NCBI GenBank assembly: GCA_023375785.1
Contig: SZWC01006696.1
Coordinates: 45,183-73,859 of the forward strand
Source: Penium margaritaceum
Lineage: Eukaryota > Streptophyta > Zygnematophyceae > Desmidiales > Peniaceae
Reading direction: 5' to 3'
Length of the DNA stretch: 28,677 nt
In this document: piece by piece, positions 11,101 to 20,300 of the stretch
How positions within the stretch are numbered: position 1 is the first letter of the stretch
Layout of the letters: each line of letters starts with the position of its first letter
Notes under the pieces: model-generated
What the model saw: only the letters and a program-made list of their open reading frames with translations
Told to the model about the DNA's origin: nothing
The model's database searches: none
Position numbers and translations under genes: made by a program

Positions 11101-13107
11101 GCAATCACAGGTAATGACTGACAATCACTGGCAATTAACGGCAAGCACTAGCAATCACATGCAACCACTGGTAATCACTGGAAGTCACAGGAAATGAATT
11201 GCAATCACTGGTAGTCACGGGCAATTAGTGGTAGTTACTGAAGATGTCTGGAAATCACTGCAAATCACTGGCATACACTGGCAATCACTGGAATTCACTG
11301 GTAACAACTGGAAATCACTAGTACTCAGTGGTTATCACCAAAATTCACCGGAAATCAATGGTGATTACTGTTGGTCACTGGTTTTCACTTGCAGTCACTC
11401 GCAATCACTGGAAATCCCCTGTAAGCACTGGAAAGCACTGCTCATCACTGAAAATTACCGGAAATCACTGGAAACCACTCGCAATCACTGGAAGCTACTG
11501 GAAATCACTTTCAGACACTGGTAATCAATGGAAATCACTGGAAATCACTGTCAATCACTGGAAACTACCGTAGATAATGGTAATCACTGGCAGTCAGGGA
11601 AACCACAAGAAATATTTATTGATTTCTGGTAATCAATGGTGATTACTGACAAGTAATAGAAATCACAGATAGTTAATGGAAATCTCTGGTAATAACTGCT
11701 GGTCGCTGATCATTCACGGAAATCACTGGCAAGCACTGCTTATCACTGGAAATCATCGGCAACCACTCGTAATCAGTAGAAATCACTGGAAGTCACTGGA
11801 GATCACTGTCAATTTCTAGAAATCACAGAAAATAAGTGGTAATCAATGGTACTATCTGGCAATCACTGGAATCTCCTTAAATTACTGGCTATCACTGGAA
11901 ATCATTGGTTATACATGGTAATCACTGGCAATCACTGGAAATCACTGGTAGTTGCTGGAAACTACTCATGACACTGGCAATCACTGGCAACCACTTGAAT
12001 TAACTGGTAAGTACCAGAAATCACTGGAAATCAATGGCAAAAACAAGAAGTCTATGACAATCACAGGCAGTAACTGGAAGTCACTGGTAATCACTGGCAA
12101 AGGCCGGAAATCAGTGAACTCACGGGTAATCATTGGTTATCTCTGGCAATGAGTGGAATTCACTGGCAGTCACTGGAAACCACTGGCAATCACTGGAAAA
12201 CATTTTCAAGCACTGGCAGTCAACAGAAATCAATAAAAGTACCAGTCATCACAGGAAACCACTGGCAATCTTTGGTAATCACTGGATATCATTGGTAGTC
12301 TCTTGCAATCACTGACAATGACTTTTCTTCACTGGAAATCACTTAAAATCAGTCACAGTTACTGGTACTCACTGGAAATCACTGGTAATCAATGAAAATC
12401 ACTGGAAGTCACTGGTAACTACTGGATATCACTTGCTATAGTTGGAAATCACCGGAAGTCACTGGAATTAATGGGAAACACTGGCAGTCACTAGTAATCA
12501 CTGGTAATTGCTGATAATCGATGGAAATCACTGGCAATTTATGGAAATCATTTTCAATCAATGGAAGTCAGTGTCAATAACTGTTACACTGGCAGACAAA
12601 AGCATTCAGCGGAAATCATTGGCAATCAATAACATTTAGTGGCAAGCACTGGAAATTATTGTTAATTACTGGAAATCACTGGCAATCACTGGTAGTCACC
12701 AGAAATCGTTGGTAGTCACTGGTAATCACTAGTAATTATTGGAAGTCACTGGCAATCAATGACACACACTTGTAAGTGTTGGATTTTACTGGCCATCACT
12801 GTCAGTCATTGGCAATCTCTGGTAAGCCTTGGCAAGCGCTGGTAATCATTGGCAATAATGGGTAATCAGGGACAGTTAATGGCAGGCCCTGCTTATCACT
12901 GGAAATCAATTCCAGTCACTGGTAATCAATAGCAATCACTGGCAATTACTTGCAATCACTGGAAAATAAGGGAAATCACTGGAAGTCACTGCAGATCACT
13001 GGTAATCAATAGTAATGACTGGTATTCACTGGAAATCACTATCAATCACTCAAAGCTACTGGCAAGTACTGGCAACACTGGAACTGCTAATCACTGGTAA
13101 TCACTAG
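2110..13107 (+). repeat. 10-bp satellite, main forward array 1
   Basis: About 11 kb, roughly 1,100 units, of consensus AATCACTGGN, where N is mostly A, C or T. Units differ by substitutions (frequent variants are CATTGG, CACTAG, CACTTG, CAATGG), but the 10-bp register holds over runs of hundreds of bases, for example most of 10381-10980. The consensus has no CpG and one CTG/CAG (CHG) site per unit. Because 10 is not a multiple of 3, all three forward frames give the same decapeptide repeat NHWQSLAITG; this explains the many open frames of 60-173 codons here (such as 3519-4040 and 6180-6680), which I do not regard as genes. No other gene is visible in this stretch. Confidence 0.97.
5862..6056 (+). 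repeat. Local segmental duplication inside the satellite
   Basis: The distinctive 19-mer beginning AGTCACTGG at 5862-5880 recurs at 5962-5980. The distinctive 20-mer CAAGAACAGTAAAATGCTGG at 5891-5910 recurs at 6021-6040, followed in both by an AATCATTTGCAGTCA stretch. The offsets are 100 and 130 bp, so the second copy carries exactly three additional 10-bp units. This indicates a fairly recent duplication of more than 60 bp followed by slippage in whole units. Confidence 0.85.
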
Positions 13108-13114
13108 TTCCGCT

Positions 13115-13310
13115 ATACCCACTGTTTTGGCCTCCAAGTTTTCTTCTGGCCATTTCTTGCACAAAATGGGCACTATACTCACTTTACACAAAAGATGCTT
13201 CTTGTACCCACATTTCCCAAAGCGCGTGAGATCATGCATGCCGCATCCACTATTGCAAAGACATTCGTGCTACACCGGTTGCGGAGGAATGATTTTGAAA
13301 CAGTGGGTAT
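13115..13310. mobile_element. Possible 196-bp MITE-like unit
   Basis: The 13-mer ATACCCACTGTTT at 13115-13127 is repeated as its exact reverse complement at 13298-13310, bounding 170 bp. The same 11-bp core occurs a third time at 15563-15573. Two weaker echoes, CTATACTCACTTT near 13167 and TTGTACCCACATTT near 13202, lie inside. The left TIR is therefore shared by a short and a long candidate element. No clear target duplication surrounds the short one. Confidence 0.4.
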
Positions 13311-13444
13311 CCGAAGTATGCTTTTTTACATTTCATTGGTTTTGTGTGATGTTTTATTTCATCCTATGTTCATTGTTCCTTTATGTGACCAAATTTATAA
13401 CATTTCTATTTTTACTGGCAAGTAAATGCGTTTTTGGTACATAA
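13127..13444 (+). CDS. Open frame of unknown nature, 105 codons
   Basis: It begins inside the left TIR and is rich in Phe, Cys and Leu. Residues 65-100 are strongly hydrophobic, probably because the DNA is T-rich. An overlapping forward frame (13195-13425) is equally open. No family is recognised and no neighbouring gene supports it. I treat it as probably non-coding. Confidence 0.1.
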   Translation: MASKFSSGHFLHKMGTILTLHKRCFLYPHFPKRVRSCMPHPLLQRHSCYTGCGGMILKQWVSEVCFFTFHWFCVMFYFILCSLFLYVTKFITFLFLLASKCVFGT

Positions 13445-13585
13445 ACCACTGGGAGTGTCATTTACATCCACTTAAGAATCTTTTTTTTTTTTATTCAGAC
13501 ATTGGCCGCTGGTCTTTTGTGTACATCACAATCTCGTGACCGTGGATGTCCATGGTTGCGTTATGTGCTCATTCTCAATGAAAAT

Positions 13586-13654
13586 GAGCAAAGAAGCCCT
13601 CGAATGGGCTTATCATCTTTGGGCCTACTGACCCATTCGAGGACTGTTTTGCTC
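13586..13654. repeat. 69-nt hairpin with 23-nt arms
   Basis: Arm 13586-13608 and arm 13632-13654 pair at 20 of 23 positions: the outer 7 (GAGCAAA/TTTGCTC) and the inner 11 (CCTCGAATGGG/CCCATTCGAGG) are perfect. The loop is 23 nt. Size and near-perfect pairing resemble a small-RNA hairpin precursor or the remnant of a fold-back element. Nothing in the sequence shows that it is transcribed. Confidence 0.8.
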
Positions 13655-13741
13655 CTTCGTTACGTGAATGAGCAAAACATTCCTGCTCACTTTTGTCTGT
13701 GCACTTCAGTTTGCTACAATTTTAAGAACAAAAGAGCGAGG

Positions 13742-13768
13742 TTGGATGATACAAGTCGTATCATCCAA
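13742..13768. repeat. Perfect 11-bp hairpin
   Basis: TTGGATGATAC (13742-13752) and GTATCATCCAA (13758-13768) are exact reverse complements around the 5-nt loop AAGTC. Weaker complementarity may extend outward (GAGCG at 13734-13738 with CGCTC at 13787-13791), which hints at a larger decayed fold-back. Confidence 0.85.
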
Positions 13769-13872
13769 TTTCACACTGCAGTGACGCGCTCCTGTTGCAA
13801 GACCATAGGACTGGTCACAGAATGTGCAATGTTTTATTCTCAAACCAAATAAGTGTTTTTCTCTGATTTTAA

Positions 13873-13995
13873 AACATAGAAAAAGACACAAAGAAGTCAC
13901 AAAGAAAGAACTGTGGAGTGTGTTCTGGATGTGGTCCAGATCACACTTTGCAGATTTGTTATTTCAAAAAGAAGACAGTAGAAAAGTCAAACTGA
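13873..13995 (+). pseudogene. Short frame with a zinc-knuckle-like motif
   Basis: Between stops at 13870 and 13993 a 40-codon frame reads a basic stretch, then CSGCGPDHTLQIC (codons from about 13921), then more Lys. The spacing is C-x2-C-x3-H-x4-C, one residue short of the retroviral and retrotransposon zinc knuckle C-x2-C-x4-H-x4-C. It may be a scrap of a gag or transposase zinc finger, or chance. There is no start codon, and nothing recognisable flanks it. A perfect 6-bp hairpin (13924-13929/13935-13940) lies in the same bases. Confidence 0.15.
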
Positions 13996-14054
13996 GAGTA
14001 AAAGTTGACATAATGTTTTTTCAAGAAATCTCTCCCGCACACAAAAAAGGACAT

Positions 14055-14062
14055 TGACGTCA
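14055..14062. promoter_or_regulatory. TGACGTCA palindrome (bZIP-type site)
   Basis: This exact 8-bp palindrome is the known core bound by plant TGA/bZIP and animal CREB factors. It lies 42 bp before a pair of hairpins that also contain ACGT (GACGTTGAC). No gene follows, so its use as a control site is unsupported. Confidence 0.25.
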
Positions 14063-14103
14063 TCTCGACATCTATGTTTGCATCATAAATATAGACGTGG
14101 ATT

Positions 14104-14165
14104 CGACGTTGACATAAGTTTTTTTTTTGGCGTACTTCTCATGTCAACGTCGTTCACATGAGAAG
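14104..14165. repeat. Two overlapping, mutually exclusive hairpins
   Basis: Hairpin A pairs CGACGTTGACAT (14104-14115) with ATGTCAACGTCG (14141-14152), a perfect 12 bp. Hairpin B pairs CTTCTCATGT (14135-14144) with ACATGAGAAG (14156-14165), a perfect 10 bp. Bases 14141-14144 belong to both, so only one can form fully at a time. A T-run fills the loop of hairpin A. Confidence 0.85.
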
Positions 14166-14324
14166 AGCACCAAAAACAAAAGGCGAGCTGTCGATTGGAC
14201 CTCGTCCGGTCAACAGCCCAATAGTCCATGTCGGCATTTGCCAACGAGGACTAGCCGAAGAGGGAGTCGATGGGCTAGCTTGCTGCCGCCAGCCAGGCCA
14301 TTGGAGTCCCAGCATTTCTGGTCA

Positions 14325-14407
14325 ATACCGGCATCGAGCCCTTGTGCCGGTATCGTAGCTATTGAGGGTATGGGCGCCGGTATCGAGTGGCTTTCCAGCT
14401 CGATACC
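14325..14407. repeat. Two tandem 9-bp hairpins sharing a GCCGGTATCG motif
   Basis: ATACCGGCA (14325-14333) pairs with TGCCGGTAT (14345-14353), and GGTATCGAG (14379-14387) pairs with CTCGATACC (14399-14407). Both are perfect with 11-nt loops. The 10-mer GCCGGTATCG is present at 14346-14355 and again at 14376-14385, so arms of the two hairpins can also pair with each other. Confidence 0.85.
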
Positions 14408-14450
14408 AATACTGGTAACGATAGCTTGTTTTTTCAGCATCGCAAGAATC

Positions 14451-14481
14451 GCGCAATACAAGTATTGCGCAAGCAATACTT
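14451..14481. repeat. Second pair of overlapping hairpins
   Basis: GCGCAATAC (14451-14459) pairs with GTATTGCGC (14462-14470) across a 2-nt loop. AAGTATTGC (14460-14468) pairs with GCAATACTT (14473-14481) across GCAA. Both are perfect 9 bp and share 14462-14468, so they are alternatives. The layout repeats that of 14104-14165. Confidence 0.85.
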
Positions 14482-14683
14482 ACATCACGCGATAGTCAGC
14501 CCTGGCAGTCTGGTCCCTCAATTTTGCACACCATGCGACGGTTGCACACATAATAAAAATACGTGTGGCCAGTTGCAAGGTGCATTGCACACCGGAAAAA
14601 ATGCAAGCAAGGCCGACAAGGCTGCCCCCTTTTTTTTTCCTGGTTCAAGGGATCTTAAGCATAGCAAAAGGTGTAAAAACACA

Positions 14684-15160
<477 letters not shown>

Positions 15161-15167
15161 GGGGGGG

Positions 15168-15588
15168 AGAGTGTGAAAGAGAGAGACATGCAAAGGTAGA
15201 GAAACAATTAACATATACAAAGAATAATCGTGAGCATGTAATTTGCCTTCAATTCTCGACATATGTTTCTTACTAAAAGGAAAGGTATCAGCATATGGGA
15301 CCTAATCTGTGATTGCGTCAGTGATGAAGGTTTTCTTTTCATGTTCTCGGCGTACTTTGGTGGAGTGCCATAGTGGGTATGTGGAGTATTGTATTTTTCC
15401 CCACACAAATCTTTGCACGGTGGACATCCAGAGTATTACTTTTGAAGAGTGGCCCCCAGAAGCATTTCATTCATTTGGTGGATGTTCAAGTTATACTTCT
15501 GCCAAAGTGCCGCTGCATTCTTTTTCTGTGATCATTTGGTATACTGTGAATTAGTTGCGAGCACAGTGGGTATGAGGCAAAAGTACCC
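15168..15588. other. Right part of the island, no gene recognised
   Basis: Unique DNA between the (GA)n tract and the satellite. An 81-codon frame (15309-15554) has no recognisable family. The motif AGTGGGTATG occurs near 15373 and again in the right TIR (15566-15575), echoing the subterminal repeats at the island's left side. Confidence 0.4.
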
Positions 15589-17259
15589 TAATCACTTAGT
15601 CACTGACAATTACTGAAAATCACTCGTGATCACCGGTTTTCACTTGTAATCACTGGAAATCACTGGAAATCACTGGAAATCATTGACAGCCATTGGTGGT
15701 CACTGGAAACAACTGATGAAACTGGAAATCATTGGCAACCACTGGACACAACTGGTAAGTACAGGCAATCACTGGTCGCCACTGACAGTAACAGGCAATC
15801 TCTCACAATCACCTGCAGTAACTGGAAGTTATTGGTAATCACTGGCAATCGCTGGCAATCACTGGCAATAAGTGAAAACTGGTTATCATTGGTTATTACC
15901 TGAAATTACTGGAAGTAAGTCGCAACCACTGGAAAATACTGGTAGTCACTTGCAATCACTATAAATCACTGGTTGTCACTGGAAATCACTGGTGATCACT
16001 GGCATTCTATGGAAATCACTAAAATCAATATTCATCATGGGAAACCACTTGCAATTACTGGCAATAAATTGCAGTCACTGATATTTACTCGTAAACACTG
16101 GCAATAAGTGGTAACCACCGGAAAGCACTGGCAACCGGTCACAAACACTGGTACCGACTGGCAGTCATTGGTAATCACTAGAAATCACTGGCAATCACTG
16201 GAAATCACTGGTGATAATTGGTATTCAATTTTATCACGGGCCATCACTGGTAGCCAATGGGAACAAATGGCAATAACCAGTAGCTGATAGAAATCACTTA
16301 CTGGTACTCACTGGAAATAATGGGTAATCACTTGTGATCACGTGAAATGGATTATCTGTAGAAATCACTGGCAATCAAGAACAATGACATAAAATCAATG
16401 GAAGTCAGTTCCAGTTACTGGTGATCACTGGCAATCACTGGAATTCACTGGAATTTAATTGCAATCACAGGAAGAAAGTGGAAAGCACTGGCAATCACTG
16501 GTCATCAGTGGAAATTACTGGTGATCAATGGGAATCACTGGCAATAACCGGCAATCACTAGAAATCACTGGTAATCACTATAATATTTGAAATCACTGGA
16601 AATCGGTATCAATAACTGGATATATCTGGAAATAACTGGTGAATACTTGCAATCACTGGCAATCAAGTTCTATCAGTGGAAATAATTGCAAAAAACTGTT
16701 TATCACTGGAAATCACAGGAAAATACTGTCAATCACTTGAAATGACTTGAAATCACTGGAAATCACTAGTAACCACTGGAAATCACTGAAAGCATTTGTA
16801 ATAACTTGCTTTCACTGGAAATCCCTGGCAATTACTGGTCATTACTGGAAATCACTGGCAGTCACCGGAAATCAATAACAACCACTGGCAGTCACTGGAA
16901 ATCACTGGCAGACACTTGCAATCACTGGCAATAACTTACAATCATTGTACAACACTGAAGATCACTTCCAATCATTGAAAATAATTGGAAACCTCTGAAA
17001 GTCACTTAAAATCACTGGCAACCACTCATTCTTACTGGCAAACACTGGTGGTAACTCACAATTTCTTGCAATCACTGCCAGTCACTGGAAATCACTGGCA
17101 ATCACTGGTGATCACCGGCAATAACTATAAATCACTCTACATCACTGGTAACTACTGGTAATCACTGGTGATCATTGAAAATCACTGTAAATCAATGGTA
17201 ATAAGTGTAAACAAATGTAATTCAATGTTTTTCTTCGGAAAAAAATGGAAATGCCTGGT
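15589..17259 (+). repeat. 10-bp satellite, forward array 2a
   Basis: About 1.7 kb of AATCACTGGN units in forward orientation, starting with diverged copies at the island edge. It ends in the left arm of the fold-back centred at 17261. No other feature is seen in this stretch. Confidence 0.96.
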
Positions 17260-17369
17260 GATTACCAGGCATTTCCATTGACTTTCATTGATTTGCACTG
17301 ATAACCATTGATTTACAGTGATATCCAATGATTATCAGTGATTACCAGTAAACACCAGTGATCACTGGT
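17139..17369. repeat. Satellite fold-back with two orientation switches
   Basis: At 17244-17259 and 17264-17279 a perfect 16-bp inverted repeat surrounds the loop GATT. The sequence then runs in reverse orientation to 17361 and returns to forward through the perfect 16-bp palindrome ACCAGTGATCACTGGT (17354-17369). The reverse complement of 17264-17356 aligns unit by unit with the forward sequence from about 17150 to 17259, including variable positions. The left arm carries an additional 16-nt hairpin, TTTTTC-TTCG-GAAAAA (17228-17243), that the right arm lacks. This is an inverted duplication, not random array contact. Confidence 0.88.
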
Positions 17370-20300
17370 AACAACCTCTGGAAAACACTGGAAATAACTG
17401 GAAGTCACTTGAAAACAGTAAGAATCACTGGTAATCACTGGCAGTCACTGGTGATTTCTATGAATCACCGTAAATCAGTGGCAATCACTTGTGATCACTG
17501 GAAAATTCTGGGAATCACTACTTGTCACTGGAAATCACTTTTAATCACTGGAAATCAATGGAAATCACTGGAAATTACCTGGAAAAAAAGTGGATATCAC
17601 TTGCAATCATTTGCAAAATTGTAATCACTGGTAATCACTAGTGATTAACAGAAATCACTGGTTATTACTGATATTCACTGGTAAATATGTCGAGCAATCA
17701 CTGGTAAGCCTTGGAAAGCTCTGGCAATCTATGGCACTCATGGGCAATCAAAAGAAATCACTGGAAGTCACTGCCAGTCACTTGTAATCAATGGAAATCA
17801 TTTTCAATCACTGGAAGTCACTAGAAATCACTGATAATCACTATTGATGACTTCAAATTACTGGGAATCATTAGAAATCACTGAAAATCACTAGAAAAAA
17901 CTGAAAAGCACCTGCAATCACTGGTAACAACAGGTCATCACAGGTTGTTTCTTATAAGCATTGGTAATCACTAGATATAATTTTTAACTACTGTAAGTAA
18001 CTGAAAATCACTTGTGATTGCTGGTAAGCACTGGTGTTCACTGGCATTCATGTACAATCACAAGAAATCACTTGCAGTCACTGGAAATTACCGGTATTTC
18101 TTGCAGTCACTGGCTATAATTGGAAGCAACTAAAAACCACTTGTGATTACTAGCCATCACTGGCAGTAACTGGAAATCACTGGAGATCACTTCAAATCTT
18201 TGGAAATCTCTCAAAATTATTGGTTACCACTGGAAGGCACTGGTAATCACCGGTGGTTATCAATGGCAATCACATGCAACCAATGGTGATCACTAGTAAC
18301 CACACGCATTCACCGGCAATGAATGTAAACAACTGGAAATCGAAGGTAGGCTCTGAAAATCACTGGCCTTTTTCTTGCAATCACTGGAAATCACTGGGAA
18401 CCACTGGCAATCACTGCTAGTCACTGGTAATGAATGGCAATCACTACAATTCACTTGAACTCCTTGGCTATCACTGGAAGTCACTGGAAATCAGTACTTT
18501 TCACTAGCAATCACTGGAAATCTCTGGCCGTCCCTTGCAATTGCCAGGAATCACTGGTAATCACTGGGAATCACTGGTACATGATGGAAGTCACAAGCAA
18601 CTGCCGGCAAGTGCTGGAAATGAATTTTAATCACTTGGAATCACTGGAAGCCACTGGTAATCACTGCTAACCATTGGAAATCACTATCAATCAGTGGAAA
18701 CCACTCAAATCACTGGAAATCACTGCAAATCTCTGGCACTTTCTTGTAATCACTTGCAGTAACTGGTAATTACTGGCAATTTTCTGCAGTCACTGGCAGT
18801 CACGAGAAATCACTGACAATCACTCGCAAACACTATCAATCACTGGCAATGACTGATGGTCACTGTAAAACACTGGTATTTACTTGTAATGACTACTTGA
18901 AATCACTGCAAATCACGAGTAATCATTATTGATCATTTAAAATCACTCCTACTCACTGTCAATCACTGGTAATCACTATGAATCACTGGAAATAACTCGT
19001 GATCACTGGCAATCACTGGTAATGAATGGTTACTTCTGGTAGTAATGGAAAATCACTGGAAATCACTATCATTCAATTTCAATCACTGGAGATAATTGGA
19101 AATCACTGGCAACCACTGATGATTACTATTAGCTACTGGCTATGAAAGGAAATCACTCAAAATCACTAGTACTCACTGGAAATTACTGGCCATTACTGTT
19201 ACTCACTGGAAATTGCTGGTAATCTCTGGCATTCACTGGAAATCCCTGGAGATTACTGGAAACCACTGGTTACTACTGGTAATAAATGGTAACTGGTAAT
19301 CACTGATAAGTACTGGAATCACGTGCTTTAACTGGAAATCACTGGCAATCACTGGAAATCAATGGCAATTGCAATCATTTACTTGCAATCAGTGCCATTC
19401 ACTGGGAATCACTGGAAAAACTGGCATGCAATTTCAGTAACTGGCATGTAATGGCAGACACTTTCAATCAATGATGATCACTCAAAATGACTGGTAATCA
19501 CAGGACATCACTGGAAATCCCTGGAAATTTCTGGTAATTGCTCGCAATCACTGCCAATGGCTGGAAATCACTGGTAGTCACTGGAAATCAGTAATGGTCA
19601 CTGGTTATCTCTTGCGTTCAATGTTGATGACAGGAAATCATTTGCAACCACCAGTAATCACTGGAAGTCTATGGCAATGACTACCAATCACTGGCAATCA
19701 CTTGCAATCTCTGCCAATCATTGGAAATCACAGGCAATCAGCAGACTCACTGGAAATCACTGGACATCATTTGTAATCTCTGGTACTCACTGCCAATCAC
19801 TAACAGTCACTGGAAGTCATTAGAAATCATGTGAAGTCACTGGAAATCTCTAGAATTCACTGGAAACTACTGGTATTCACTTGCAATTACTGGAAATAGT
19901 TGGCATTCACTGGCAATTACTAGTAGTCACTTGGAATTACAGGCAATCACTGGTATTAAACAATGATCACTGGTCATCATTAGTTATCACGTGTAATCAC
20001 TGGTCGTTGTTTACAATTACTGGAAATCACTGGCAGTCTTTGGTGATTGCTATTCACTCCTAATCACCGTAAACTGCTGCCAATCACTGGCAATCACTGG
20101 TAATCACTGATGATCACCGGAAATCACTGGAAATCACTTGTAATCACTGTTAATTTCTGGAAATCAATGGCCATTACTAGAAATTACTTGTAGTCTCTGG
20201 AAAACACTGGTTATCACTGGTAATCATTTTGCAATCACTGGGAATCACTGGAAATTACTGATAATCACTGGTACTAACAGAAAATCATGGGCAATAAATG

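Noticed and set aside
551..13107. CRISPR array
   Set aside because: Units are contiguous 10-mers with no spacers, in DNA carrying eukaryotic retroelements.
2110..13107. Telomeric repeat
   Set aside because: The unit AATCACTGGN is not like TTTAGGG-type telomere repeats and is highly diverged between copies.
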